64,000 nt of DNA from assembly GCF_006539125.1 (NCBI RefSeq), contig NZ_BJMK01000001.1:1-64000 (forward strand), read 5' to 3'. This stretch comes from Gluconobacter sphaericus NBRC 12467 (GTDB taxonomy: Bacteria > Pseudomonadota > Alphaproteobacteria > Acetobacterales > Acetobacteraceae). The notes beneath the pieces are model-generated. The model saw only the letters and a list, made by a program, of their open reading frames with translations, did not search any database and had not been told where the DNA came from. Position 1 is the first letter of the stretch. Each line of letters opens with the position of its first letter. A program made the translations under genes and the position numbers. This document shows positions 8,537 to 17,219 of the stretch, in pieces.

Positions 8537-9574
8537 TTAATCTTCCGGGTTGCCGTCTGCGTCGGGCTCCGGATCTGTCATCAGGGCGTCAGAGAGGACA
8601 CCGGCCTCTGCGCGAATACGACGCTCGATCTCGGAGGCCATTTCCGGATGGTCGCGCAGGAACTGCTTGGCATTTTCGCGGCCCTGTCCAATGCGTTGGC
8701 TGTCGAAGGAGAACCATGCGCCGGATTTCTCAACGATGTTGCCCTTCACACCCAGATCAAGCAGTTCGCCCATCTTGCTGATGCCTTCGCCGTACATGAT
8801 GTCGAACTCGACCTGACGGAACGGAGGCGCCATCTTGTTTTTCACGACCTTGACGCGCGTCTGGTTGCCCACGACCTCGTCCTTGTCCTTGATGGACCCG
8901 ATACGGCGGATGTCGAGGCGAATGGACGAGTAGAACTTCAGCGCGTTACCGCCAGTCGTCGTTTCCGGATTGCCGAACATCACGCCGATCTTCATGCGGA
9001 TCTGGTTCAGGAAGATGACGAGCGTGTTGGAGCGTGAGACCGTTCCCGTCAGCTTGCGCAAGGCCTGGCTCATGAGACGCGCGTGCAGACCAACATGGCT
9101 GTCGCCCATATCGCCTTCGAGTTCGGCGCGGGGAACAAGGGCTGCAACAGAGTCCACGATCAGCACGTCAACGGCTCCGGAACGGACCAGTGTGTCGGCA
9201 ATTTCCAGTGCCTGTTCGCCGGCATCTGGCTGGCTCAGCAGAAGATCGTCGATGTTGACGCCAAGCTTGCGAGCATATCCCGGATCGAGCGCATGTTCTG
9301 CATCGATGAAGGCCACGGTCCCGCCCTTCTTCTGGGCTTCAGCCAGAACGTGAAGGGCGAGGGTGGTCTTGCCGGAGCTTTCCGGTCCGTAGATTTCGAC
9401 GATCCGGCCGCGCGGCATGCCGCCGATCCCCAGAGCGATGTCCAGCCCGATGGACCCGGTGGAAATCACATTGGTTTCCACTTTCGGGCGCTGGCCCATG
9501 CGCATGATTGAGCCTTTTCCGAAGGCACGCTCAATCTGGCTAAGTGCGCCTTCCAGCGCCTTGGTCTTGTCCAT
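8537..9574 (-). CDS. recA: Recombinase A
   Basis: The DNA strand-exchange ATPase and LexA co-protease. At 345 aa it is full length. Walker A is GPESSGKT at 63-70. The ATPase core is followed by the DNA-binding loops, and the protein ends in the usual acidic tail ([12 protein letters not shown]). It is a single gene with its own upstream region that holds a LexA box (9676-9690), so SOS autoregulation is expected. It converges on the ferritin-like gene across a shared terminator. Confidence 0.98.
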   Translation of the reverse strand: MDKTKALEGALSQIERAFGKGSIMRMGQRPKVETNVISTGSIGLDIALGIGGMPRGRIVEIYGPESSGKTTLALHVLAEAQKKGGTVAFIDAEHALDPGYARKLGVNIDDLLLSQPDAGEQALEIADTLVRSGAVDVLIVDSVAALVPRAELEGDMGDSHVGLHARLMSQALRKLTGTVSRSNTLVIFLNQIRMKIGVMFGNPETTTGGNALKFYSSIRLDIRRIGSIKDKDEVVGNQTRVKVVKNKMAPPFRQVEFDIMYGEGISKMGELLDLGVKGNIVEKSGAWFSFDSQRIGQGRENAKQFLRDHPEMASEIERRIRAEAGVLSDALMTDPEPDADGNPED

Positions 9575-9675
9575 TCAATCCTCGCAGTAGGTTTGGGCTG
9601 GCGTTTCCAGGATACGATAGACCGGGCGGCCACTCTCGCAAAGAGGCGTGATTTCCGCGATTGTCGGCTTCCTGT

Positions 9676-9690
9676 GTTCGCAAAATGTTC
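9676..9690. promoter_or_regulatory. LexA (SOS) box upstream of recA
   Basis: A perfect direct repeat GTTC-N7-GTTC lies 102-116 nt before the recA start. This is the known alphaproteobacterial LexA consensus (GTTCN7GTTC, read as GAACN7GAAC on the recA strand). Repression of recA by LexA is inferred. Confidence 0.85.
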
Positions 9691-9776
9691 TCTTTCAGAC
9701 ATATCATGCCTGTCCCCCCTGTCGCCAAGGGGTATGGTCGTCTCCAGGAAAGATTTTTTCAGGAACGCGGCTGTGT

Positions 9777-10853
9777 CTATCGCAAGGGAGCAGAGCGGCT
9801 GGCAGGGCGTTTGAGTTTCCAGACATACGCAATAATGGCCGCGACGACCTTGAAATGTTCAGCTGGGATTTCGCTCTCGAGTGGAAGTGTGAAAAGCGCA
9901 CGAGCCAAGGGCGGATTGGTCACAAGCGGGATGCGGTTGTCCTGTGCGATGTCCCTGATGCGGGCTGCGACATCGTCCATGCCTTTTGCGACGATCCTGG
10001 GCGCACCACCGCCACCTCTCTCGTAGACGAGTGCGACGGCGTAATGCGTCGGATTGGTGACGACCACGGTCGCTGTCTTTACGGCCGCCATCATGCGCTG
10101 TCTGGCTGCTTTTGCGCGCAGGGCTTTTTGGCGGCCTTTGACGTGCGGGTCGCCTTCCGTGTTCTTGTACTCGTCCTTGAGGTCTTCGCGGCTCATCTTC
10201 AGCTTGGAAATATGTCGGAAACGCATCCAAAAAATATCAAAGCCGGCGATGACCAGTTGTGCCAAGATCATGGCTGATGCGGCCTTGAAGCCGAGATCTG
10301 ATATTATTTTCAGGAGGGGGGCGGGTTCCAGCCCGACCATCCGAGGCACGCTCGGGATGACATTTTTGGAGATATTCCAAAGGACCACGGCAAAAATCGT
10401 AAATTTTGCGAGTGCCTTAAACGTATCGGGAAGCGTTCCGCCACCGGCAATGCGTTTGAAACCCGCTAGGGGAGAAATCCGTTCGAATTTCGGCAGCAGG
10501 GATTCGGGATGGATAAGGAACCCTGTCTGTAGGAATCCGCCTCCAAGGCAGAGTGCAGCGACACTTGCTGCCATCGGCACAGCCAGCTTCAGTCCGGCTG
10601 CAATGGCGTGGTCTGTACTGTGGAGCAGGCCTCCCTGCGTCATGGGGAGCGTGCCGGCATTGGCCATGAGGACCTGCATGACGTGTATAAAGTCCGTCAC
10701 CAGATAAGGCAGGACCATGAAAATTCCCGCAAATCCGCCAAGAAGAGCTACGAAATTCATGGCCTCGCGGGACATGACGATCTGCCCGTCCTCACGCGCT
10801 TTCTGAAGGCGTTGTGAGGACGGGGCTTCTGTCTTGTCGTCGGAATCAGACAT
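9777..10853 (-). CDS. flhB: Flagellar export switch protein FlhB
   Basis: An inner-membrane component of the flagellar type III export gate. The first 210 residues carry four membrane segments. The cytoplasmic domain contains the autocleavage motif NPTH at 267-270 (VVVTNPTHYAVAL), where self-cleavage switches export from rod/hook to filament substrates. Length is 358 aa, which is normal. It follows fliR by 3 nt on the minus strand and closes the flgB-flgC-fliE-fliQ-fliR-flhB operon. Confidence 0.97.
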   Translation of the reverse strand: MSDSDDKTEAPSSQRLQKAREDGQIVMSREAMNFVALLGGFAGIFMVLPYLVTDFIHVMQVLMANAGTLPMTQGGLLHSTDHAIAAGLKLAVPMAASVAALCLGGGFLQTGFLIHPESLLPKFERISPLAGFKRIAGGGTLPDTFKALAKFTIFAVVLWNISKNVIPSVPRMVGLEPAPLLKIISDLGFKAASAMILAQLVIAGFDIFWMRFRHISKLKMSREDLKDEYKNTEGDPHVKGRQKALRAKAARQRMMAAVKTATVVVTNPTHYAVALVYERGGGGAPRIVAKGMDDVAARIRDIAQDNRIPLVTNPPLARALFTLPLESEIPAEHFKVVAAIIAYVWKLKRPASRSAPLR

Positions 10854-10856
10854 GCT

Positions 10857-11711
10857 TCAAAGTCCTGGAAGGGCCCGGAAGACGTCGAAAGCCTGTCCCT
10901 GCCAGACCGTAATCATGGTGCTCAGTGTGAGGCCCAGAAGTGCGATCCCGCCAAGAAGCTGAAGAGGACTGGCGGCATTATAGATCTGCAGGGTAGGAAG
11001 CAGGCGTTTCATGATGCCAAGCATGCCCTGCCAGACAAGCGACAGGATCAAAAATGGCGCACTGAGCTCCAGTCCGAGCGCGAAGCTATGTTCCGTGAGC
11101 TGGACGATGCCTTGGGCGGAATCGCCCAGTAGGTTCCAGTGTGCGTGAGAAGCAGCGGCCAGCAGGGCTCCTCCGGGCGGAATGATGCTGTAACTGCCGA
11201 GGATGGCGCGGATGGGCAGGATATATGCGCCAGTCACGAGAAGCACGAGAGGGGCCAGCAGGTTCAGGAATCGCGCAGGAGCGGAACTGCCCGACCCCAG
11301 ATCCGGGTCCGGTTGAAGAACGCTCGAAATCCCCATGCAGACCGCGATGATCTGTCCGGCAATCGGCAGGGCCATGCAGATCAGACGCGCCATCCAGCCG
11401 ATCAGAATGCCGGCGAAGAGCTCGACTGCAATCATGCCGCAGAGCGCCAGCGGGGCCAGGGCCTCCAGATGGCTCTGCATTAGCAGGGGGGCAACGAGCG
11501 GAAGGAGCAGGATCGTAAGGGTGATGGCGCATCCTGCACGGATCATCATGGGCATGGACTGTTCGCCAAGGCCTGGCATGGTCATAACGACCGCCCCGGT
11601 GCGGGAAAGGACCAGAACAAAGGTGAGGGCCCAGACGCTTAAGGCTGGCCCGCTGAGATCCAGCCCCTGTAGCGCGCTTGCTCCGCTCGGGCCGGTAAGA
11701 TCAGCATTCAC
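10857..11711 (-). CDS. fliR: Flagellar biosynthetic protein FliR
   Basis: An export-gate membrane protein of 284 aa with about six hydrophobic segments. The pattern around MPGLGEQSMPMMIRAG and the late GMLGIMKRLLPTLQIYNAASPLQLLGGIALL match FliR. FliR forms the FliPQR gate with FliP and FliQ, and both partners are encoded nearby. The start is a GTG at 11711, 73 nt after fliQ, the widest gap in this operon. No strong ribosome site is visible there. An internal ATG would remove conserved sequence. Confidence 0.94.
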   Translation of the reverse strand: MNADLTGPSGASALQGLDLSGPALSVWALTFVLVLSRTGAVVMTMPGLGEQSMPMMIRAGCAITLTILLLPLVAPLLMQSHLEALAPLALCGMIAVELFAGILIGWMARLICMALPIAGQIIAVCMGISSVLQPDPDLGSGSSAPARFLNLLAPLVLLVTGAYILPIRAILGSYSIIPPGGALLAAASHAHWNLLGDSAQGIVQLTEHSFALGLELSAPFLILSLVWQGMLGIMKRLLPTLQIYNAASPLQLLGGIALLGLTLSTMITVWQGQAFDVFRALPGL

Positions 11712-11784
11712 AGCAGAGCGTCTTTTAGACCAGGAAATCCGGATACAGGCATATCAGTCAACTCCGGATCTGGAAGGCGGGGGC

Positions 11785-12057
11785 TCAGGTGGTACCGACG
11801 AGGATCAGCTGGTCGAAGAGATGTCGGGTAAAGCTGATGAGTGTTGCGGTCATGAAGGAGCCTGCCATGACCATGACGGCACCGATGGCCAGAACTTTCG
11901 GTACGAAGGACAGCGTGGCTTCATTGAGCTGGGTGACAGCCTGTATGAGCGAAACCAGAAGACCGACCCCGAGCGCAGTCAGGAGGGCGGGAGCACTCAG
12001 CTTGAGAGCGACGAGAAAGGTCTGCTCCAGAATGGCGCCGAGATCGATGGCCTGCAT
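11785..12057 (-). CDS. fliQ: Flagellar biosynthetic protein FliQ
   Basis: A 90-aa protein with two transmembrane helices, separated by a short loop containing LNEATLSFVPK, as in FliQ. It is a gate subunit of flagellar type III export. It starts 2 nt after the fliE stop and precedes fliR. It is full length. Confidence 0.95.
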   Translation of the reverse strand: MQAIDLGAILEQTFLVALKLSAPALLTALGVGLLVSLIQAVTQLNEATLSFVPKVLAIGAVMVMAGSFMTATLISFTRHLFDQLILVGTT

Positions 12058-12059
12058 GG

Positions 12060-12407
12060 TCAGATCGTCATTTTCATCACGTCCTGATAAGCCTGAACCA
12101 TGCGGTCGCGGATCACGGTCGTGGTCTGAAGGGCAAGCTGCGCGTTAGACACCGCGGTCACGATTTGCGTCATATCACCGCCGCCTGTCAGGCCCTGTGC
12201 AGCCTTGGTTTCGGCATCATGACCGCTGTCGATGACGTTGCTGACGGACTGGGAAAGAATGGATCCGAAATCCGTACCGGAACTGCTGCTGGCGGTCGTT
12301 GCGGATGACTGGATGCCGTCATCGACATTGTCCGTAATCCCCTGCAGGCGGCTCTGGAGACTTTGAACGGCGTAGGCATTATGGGCCTGGGTGAGGGATG
12401 TGAGCAT
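12060..12407 (-). CDS. fliE: Flagellar hook-basal body complex protein FliE
   Basis: 115 aa. FliE joins the MS ring to the rod. The C-terminal half (VSNAQLALQTTTVIRDRMVQAYQDVMKMTI) is the conserved FliE end. The N-terminal half is Ser/Thr-rich and variable, as usual in alphaproteobacteria. It sits 5 nt after flgC and 2 nt before fliQ. Confidence 0.93.
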   Translation of the reverse strand: MLTSLTQAHNAYAVQSLQSRLQGITDNVDDGIQSSATTASSSSGTDFGSILSQSVSNVIDSGHDAETKAAQGLTGGGDMTQIVTAVSNAQLALQTTTVIRDRMVQAYQDVMKMTI

Positions 12408-12412
12408 CGGGA

Positions 12413-12820
12413 TTACTTCAGCAGGTCGAGTGTTCGGGACAGCATGGTCCGGGTGCTCGACAGGGCGTTGAGGTTGGCTTCGTAGGAACGTTCGGCTTCG
12501 CGCATATCCATCATCTCTGTCATGGAATCCACATTGGAAACCTTGACGTAACCGCGTTCATCAGCAGCGGGATGGGATGGGTCGTAGCGGGTGTTGAAGT
12601 CCGACATGTCCTGTCCGACATTTTGGACATCCACAGTCGAGGCGCCCGTTTCGTCGTCTACATGTTCGGCGAAGGTGATGGTCTTGCGACGATAGGGATC
12701 CGCGCCGGGCTGGGAGCCGGTCGTGTCCTGATTGGCGAGGTTTTCCGCGACAATGCGCAGGCGCTGGGCCTGCGCGTCCATGCCGCTTGCGGAAATACCG
12801 ATGGTGGTGGACAGGTTCAT
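12413..12820 (-). CDS. flgC: Flagellar basal-body rod protein FlgC
   Basis: 135 aa. The N-terminal rod motif contains SASGMDAQAQRLRIVAENLANQ, and the C-terminus ERSYEANLNALSSTRTMLSRTLDLLK is the usual FlgC ending. Both ends form the coiled coil of axial proteins. It is a proximal rod subunit exported by the gate encoded downstream. It follows flgB by 12 nt. Confidence 0.95.
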   Translation of the reverse strand: MNLSTTIGISASGMDAQAQRLRIVAENLANQDTTGSQPGADPYRRKTITFAEHVDDETGASTVDVQNVGQDMSDFNTRYDPSHPAADERGYVKVSNVDSMTEMMDMREAERSYEANLNALSSTRTMLSRTLDLLK

Positions 12821-12832
12821 CCGTCAGGCTCC

Positions 12833-13243
12833 TTACTTACCGAGTGCCGTCTGGAACATGCTCAGGTATTTCGAATAGACGTTCACGGCGAGGTGCTGTT
12901 GGTCATTCACGTCTGCGACCTGCTCCATTTGCTGGTCCAGGGAGACCTGATTACCGTCCAGAGACTGTTCGGATGTGGTCTCGATGGTGTGGGTGCCTGA
13001 GGCGCTGTAACCGATATGACCGGGCTGGGTGACGGTGGGCGTGATGTCGAATTCGCCCATCGCTGCCTCGAACGGGGAGACGTCCCTGGCCTGGTAGTCT
13101 GGTGTGTCGGAATTGGCGATATTGCCGGCCAGCACCTGTTGGCGCGCCTGAAGCCAGTTCATGCGGTCACGGCCCAGAGAGAAAAGGTCGGTGCCGCCTG
13201 CGCTGGTTGGGTCGATGTTACGCATCGAGACGGTCTCCATCAT
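12833..13243 (-). CDS. flgB: Flagellar basal-body rod protein FlgB
   Basis: 136 aa. The conserved axial motif RQQVLAGNIANSDTPDYQARD is followed by the usual C-terminal helix. It is the first gene of the minus-strand flagellar operon. The first six residues (MMETVS) may be extra, since a second ATG follows at residue 7. A partial CtrA-like site lies about 50 nt upstream. Confidence 0.94.
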   Translation of the reverse strand: MMETVSMRNIDPTSAGGTDLFSLGRDRMNWLQARQQVLAGNIANSDTPDYQARDVSPFEAAMGEFDITPTVTQPGHIGYSASGTHTIETTSEQSLDGNQVSLDQQMEQVADVNDQQHLAVNVYSKYLSMFQTALGK

Positions 13244-13290
13244 GCAGGTGCCGGAAAAGTCCCGGCGAAGTGCATGATGGCGCGAAATCT

Positions 13291-13305
13291 TTAATAAATG
13301 GTTGC
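13291..13305 (-). promoter_or_regulatory. Degenerate CtrA-like site upstream of flgB
   Basis: On the minus strand the sequence reads GCAA-CCATTTA-TTAA. One half-site (TTAA) is perfect, and the other half keeps AACCAT but has GC for TT. It lies 48-62 nt before flgB. Because the fliO side of this locus has a perfect CtrA box, a weaker site here is plausible, but it is only a partial match. Confidence 0.35.
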
Positions 13306-13351
13306 CTGAGCCGCGGATTCTGCTGCGGGAGAAGAATGTAAGGGGATTTCG

Positions 13352-14272
13352 TCAGGCTTCGTAATCGTTACCGGGCGTAGAGCGATCCATAGCCTCTTCT
13401 AAGGTCCTCCCGGTGCTGTCTTTCCACTTCGTCCAACCGTTGACTGAATGTCCCAGTAGGGCGGTGGCCGCAGGGCTTGGGGCTTTGAACAGTACATCGC
13501 GGGTGAAATAAATGCGGTCGCCTTCAATGCGGAGAAGGCCTTGCTCCAGCATGGTCTGTCGCTTCTGAGCATAATTAAAACTGCTAGAAACTTCAGTGCG
13601 GCCATAAGAGCCTGCCAGTACCACCAGGCCTTCTTGTGTATATTGGGCGCGTCCGTCTACGCCGGATGCATGGCAATAAAATTCGGTTGAGATGGGTTGT
13701 TTCTGTGAATCCAGAACAGATTCAGTTGTCTGAGTGACGGTAACAGGATTCCGGTTGCGAATGAGGGGTTCGAAAATCGGGTATCCCAGGGTTGTCAGCA
13801 GGATGTCTATTGTTTCGAAAATTTCACGACATTCTGCTTCCAGCGCGGGGAGGGTATGGGGTCTTGTTCCGCTTGTGCCATTGTCCATTTCAAAGCGCTG
13901 GGTCTGTGTGGCGCGGCTGAGGGCGAGCCATTCCAGATAGTGCGCGTGTGTGACGGTCAGGCTTTGGGTCAGAGAGTAGGCGACGATGGCACGGTTCCAC
14001 CAGAGGCCCTTCTTCTCGTGGTGTTGCTTCAGGCGGTTTCCGAAATTTCCAGTCTGTCCGATATAGGCCTTCGGTCGTTCCGTTTCGTCGTTTTCACCGA
14101 ACAGGATGTAGATGCCGACCGAACTGGCTTCGGGCCGTTCAAGAAACTCTTCCAGTCGCAGGCGAGGGATTTCGACAACCTGCACGATCCGGGTGGTGAT
14201 GGAGGCGGTCCGGATTCCCTGTGGATCGCCGGAGGGAAGGAAAATCTGGATCGTCAGGGGGTGGGCGTTCAC
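13352..14272 (-). CDS. GIY-YIG nuclease-fold protein with DUF4357 C-terminus
   Basis: 306 aa. Residues of about 50-140 form a GIY-YIG domain: VGIYILFG, then KAYIGQTGNFGNRLKQHH with the catalytic-type Arg, and a Glu in HAHYLEWLAL. The C-terminal part (TALLGHSVNGWTKWKDSTGRTL) matches the small DUF4357 domain often paired with GIY-YIG in restriction-like or DNA-repair-like proteins. The role is unknown. It separates flgB from fliO and does not look flagellar. It is divergently arranged with fliO. It could be a single-gene insertion of a nuclease module. The conserved residues suggest it is active. Confidence 0.82.
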   Translation of the reverse strand: MNAHPLTIQIFLPSGDPQGIRTASITTRIVQVVEIPRLRLEEFLERPEASSVGIYILFGENDETERPKAYIGQTGNFGNRLKQHHEKKGLWWNRAIVAYSLTQSLTVTHAHYLEWLALSRATQTQRFEMDNGTSGTRPHTLPALEAECREIFETIDILLTTLGYPIFEPLIRNRNPVTVTQTTESVLDSQKQPISTEFYCHASGVDGRAQYTQEGLVVLAGSYGRTEVSSSFNYAQKRQTMLEQGLLRIEGDRIYFTRDVLFKAPSPAATALLGHSVNGWTKWKDSTGRTLEEAMDRSTPGNDYEA

Positions 14273-14385
14273 GGCGTCTGGTCCTGCGCAGAAACATTGA
14301 GAAAAATATCTGTGACAGGGACGGGACGCTCAGGACAGGGATTTTCTGCTGTTTGGGCAGCATTTTTGGTAAAACTGATGGGCAA

Positions 14386-14401
14386 TTAAGCGGTCATTAA
14401 C
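14386..14401 (+). promoter_or_regulatory. Perfect CtrA box upstream of fliO-fliP
   Basis: The sequence TTAA-GCGGTCA-TTAAC matches the alphaproteobacterial CtrA consensus TTAA-N7-TTAAC without a mismatch. It lies 42 nt before the fliO start, where a core promoter should be. It is between the divergent GIY-YIG gene and fliO. CtrA control of flagellar genes is well known in alphaproteobacteria; here it is inferred from the site. Confidence 0.75.
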
Positions 14402-14442
14402 TGGTCTTGGGCATCATGTCGGGGAATGAGGATGACTGACCT

Positions 14443-14748
14443 ATGACCCTGCATGAGTGCGTGAACGCGATTGCCGCTCTGATTTTCATTATCGTGCTGA
14501 TTTTCTGTGCCCGGCCCCTGCTGCGTTTTCTGGAACAGAAAAAGAGCGGTGCGCGTGAGGGGCAGGCGGGGCTTTCGCTGGTGGGGCAGATGGCGCTGGA
14601 CCGGACGCGGCGTCTTTCAGTCGTACGATATGGCGCGCGGGAAGTGCTGGTTCTGACGGGCGGCAATCAGGACATCCTGATGGATTGGACGGAGCGAGAG
14701 ACGTTTGATTCGGCTCTGACTGCGTCAGCTGCGGAGGACGTGGCATGA
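14443..14748 (+). CDS. fliO: FliO/MopB-type flagellar biosynthesis protein
   Basis: 101 aa with one N-terminal membrane helix (IAALIFIIVLIFCARPLL) and a small cytoplasmic domain. The domain contains LVGQMALDRTRRLSVVRYGAREVLVLTGG, the usual FliO beta-rich core. FliO helps assemble the FliP ring. It overlaps fliP by ATGA. The assignment rests on fold pattern plus the adjacent fliP, because FliO is poorly conserved. Confidence 0.85.
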   Translation: MTLHECVNAIAALIFIIVLIFCARPLLRFLEQKKSGAREGQAGLSLVGQMALDRTRRLSVVRYGAREVLVLTGGNQDILMDWTERETFDSALTASAAEDVA

Positions 14749-15512
14749 AGAAGGCCGCCTGCGTTTTTCGGGTTTTGCTTCCGGTTCTGGTTCTGCTGGC
14801 ATGTCTGGGAATGCCGCATCTGGCGCATGCTCAGGCTGTGAGTATCGATCTGGGGCAGAATGGTGCTTCTGGAGGGGCAGGGACGACCAGTCGGCTGGTG
14901 CAGCTGACGGCACTGATCACTGTTCTGTCGTTGGCGCCGAGCCTGCTGGTTATGATCACGGCATTTACGCGGATCGTGATTGTCCTGTCCCTGCTGCGCA
15001 GTGCGCTGGGCGCACAGGGGACGCCGCCCAATACGGTTCTGATCGGGTTGGCGCTTTTTCTGACGCTGTTCGTGATGCAGCCGACGCTTCAGAAATCCTG
15101 GGATGCGGGGATCGAACCGTTGATGGCCGGGCGTGTCGGCGAAATGGAAGGTCTGGCGGCTGCGGCCCAGCCGTTCCACGATTTTATGGCGGTGACGGCA
15201 CGTCCTGCGGATGTTGCGACGTTCCTGAACATCGCGCATGAAAAACCACCTGCAAAGATCGGGGATACGCCGTGGCGTGTGCTGGTTCCAGCCTTCATGG
15301 TCGGGGAGCTGCGTCGCGGTTTTGAGATGGGATTTCTGCTCTATCTGCCGTTTCTGGTCATCGATCTGGTGGTGTCCAGCGTGTTGATGAGCCTTGGCAT
15401 GATGATGCTGCCACCCAGTACCGTGTCTCTGCCGTTCAAGCTGATCTTTTTTGTTGTGGTGGACGGCTGGTCTCTGGTGGCGGGAAGTCTGGTGCGAAGT
15501 TTTACCGGGTAG
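14745..15512 (+). CDS. fliP: Flagellar biosynthetic protein FliP
   Basis: 255 aa. A cleavable signal peptide (ending in HLAHAQA) precedes the conserved core: SLAPSLLVMITAFTRIVIVLSLLR, then LVPAFMVGELRRGFEMGFLLYLPFLVIDLVV. These are the FliP signature regions. With FliQ and FliR it forms the export gate. It is preceded by overlapping fliO and followed by a strong terminator. Confidence 0.97.
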   Translation: MKKAACVFRVLLPVLVLLACLGMPHLAHAQAVSIDLGQNGASGGAGTTSRLVQLTALITVLSLAPSLLVMITAFTRIVIVLSLLRSALGAQGTPPNTVLIGLALFLTLFVMQPTLQKSWDAGIEPLMAGRVGEMEGLAAAAQPFHDFMAVTARPADVATFLNIAHEKPPAKIGDTPWRVLVPAFMVGELRRGFEMGFLLYLPFLVIDLVVSSVLMSLGMMMLPPSTVSLPFKLIFFVVVDGWSLVAGSLVRSFTG

Positions 15513-15526
15513 GGGCCCCGGGGTCA

Positions 15527-15567
15527 GAAAACAGCCCCGCCGGTCAGGAGAACGGCGGGGCTGTTTT
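15527..15567. terminator. Bidirectional terminator between fliP and the GGT-like gene
   Basis: A perfect 12-bp stem ACAGCCCCGCCG / CGGCGGGGCTGT (15531-15542 with 15553-15564) has T-runs in both directions. It ends the convergent fliOP and GGT-like transcripts. Confidence 0.92.
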
Positions 15568-15568
15568 G

Positions 15569-16987
15569 TCAGTTACTGCTGTCGTTCGTTGTGCCGGCAG
15601 CGAGGCCAGCTGCACGCGGGTCCGTGGAGCCGCGGCACGAATCGTTGCCGTGGCAAAGGATGGCGTTGATGCGGCCAGCACCTTCGTGCGGGATCGGGGT
15701 TTCATGTGCGACGGCGCGGGCAGCGTCTCCGACTGCGTCTGCGGCTTCGTTCTGGCCCGAGGCCGCGATAACGGCGCGTAGGTTACGCTGATCACGCAGG
15801 ACGGCTGCAGAGAGCAGCGGCTGGGGCGTGCGGGCGGGGGATGCGCCAAGGACGACGCCGGTGCTGCCCGCAATGCGACCGGTTCCGAACAGGTTGTTGT
15901 CACTCAGGACGCAGGCTACGGCCATGCCGGAATGGTCGGTCACGACAAAGGACGTGGAGGCCGGAAGGGCAGGAAGGGTGCCGCTGCCGGAACGGCCACT
16001 GTTGAGAGCCGCCTGGGCAGCGGCGAGCGATGTGTTGCCGGAGGCGCGCCATGCAGCGACGGTGCCTTGTGCGGAGGCGCCGGTCGTGTAGCGGATTGCT
16101 GCTCCAAGGCCACCATCTGCCGGCGGGGCCAGGAACGATGCGTCCACACCGCCCTGTCGGGTTGTCAGGGCTTCTGTCTGGAGGGGAAGCGTCTGGCGCA
16201 TATCGTCATCGTTCAGGCCCCCCCCGGCTTTCTGGGCTGCGGTCACATAGACGTCAGCCAGAGCCCCGTTATAGAGGTCGCCGACGCCAGCAACCCGAAT
16301 GCGCTCCAGGAAGCCTGCGAGGCGCGGTTGGGCCAGGCTGTCACCAGCCACGAGAGTGGAGGCATCGCCGCGACCGAAGATGGCACGGGCGCTGTCATCG
16401 GCCAGAAGGGCCGGGCGCACGGCTGCCAGATCGGCTGCCAGCGTGCGGCTGACAGTGATGCCCGTGCTGGCGAGATTGAGAGCCGGGGCGATCAGATCAT
16501 TGAAATCGACCGTGCCGTAATGGAGTTGCATCAGATACAGCCCACGGAAGTCGGCCGGTGTGGCTGCCGGACGATCGGCGCCCTTGCTGGTGCCAGCGCG
16601 GGTCTGGAACGTAATGGACTGTGCCACTTCACCGGGGCGGCTGACGAGGCAGGCGCCACCGCCGCCGAAAGATGCACGGGACGGCAAGGTGACGCCGAGC
16701 GCCAGAGCCGTCGCGGTGGCGGCATCGGCCGCATTGCCGCCACGGGCCAGCACGTCATGGCCGACCAGGGCAGCCTGCGGTTCGTCAGCGACGACCGTGC
16801 CGATGCTGCCGCCTGCGGGAGCGGATGTTTCATTGATGCCGACGAGATGGACGCCTGGGATCCAGGAGCAGGCGCCCAGCAGAAGGCCCGAGGCGACCGA
16901 CGCCATCAGTGAGGCGGGCAGGCGGGAAGAGACGCGACGGGCCTGTGTGGCGTCCGGGGTGGAAATCTGGTGCTGTCGATGCGCCAC
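15569..16987 (-). CDS. Gamma-glutamyltranspeptidase-family lipoprotein, divergent
   Basis: About 472 aa. The N-terminus ends in a lipobox (GLLLGAC), so it is probably a periplasmic lipoprotein. The N-terminal half has GGT features (ALVGHDVLARGGNAADAATATALALGV). The autoprocessing/nucleophile region is STSFVVTDHSGMAVACVLSDN, with Thr in the right place. Two substrate motifs are eroded. The usual FRETAP arginine segment reads FQTRAG here, and the GG oxyanion loop near the C-terminus is replaced (IAASGQNEAADAV). I choose GTG 16987 because GGAG lies 9 nt upstream; the frame is open to a GTG at 17038. It is divergent from dsbA. True GGT activity is doubtful. Confidence 0.72.
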   Translation of the reverse strand: MAHRQHQISTPDATQARRVSSRLPASLMASVASGLLLGACSWIPGVHLVGINETSAPAGGSIGTVVADEPQAALVGHDVLARGGNAADAATATALALGVTLPSRASFGGGGACLVSRPGEVAQSITFQTRAGTSKGADRPAATPADFRGLYLMQLHYGTVDFNDLIAPALNLASTGITVSRTLAADLAAVRPALLADDSARAIFGRGDASTLVAGDSLAQPRLAGFLERIRVAGVGDLYNGALADVYVTAAQKAGGGLNDDDMRQTLPLQTEALTTRQGGVDASFLAPPADGGLGAAIRYTTGASAQGTVAAWRASGNTSLAAAQAALNSGRSGSGTLPALPASTSFVVTDHSGMAVACVLSDNNLFGTGRIAGSTGVVLGASPARTPQPLLSAAVLRDQRNLRAVIAASGQNEAADAVGDAARAVAHETPIPHEGAGRINAILCHGNDSCRGSTDPRAAGLAAGTTNDSSN

Positions 16988-17219
16988 CTGGCGTTTCTCC
17001 AATGTCTGGTCACGACTGTCCGGCCTCGTGGCCTTCACGGATGGCGGGCGCGGGCAGACGGGTCTGCGCCGTGGGTCCTGGTCCGGTTGTTATTCCCTCA
17101 TAACGGGAATCTGTCGTTTGTGGGAGGGGCGAGTTGGTGTCTTCTCTTTGCCACAGACCTTCTTTATGCCGTATGGACCTGATGTCCTGTCTTTCCTTCA
17201 GCTGATCCGGAGCTTTCCG

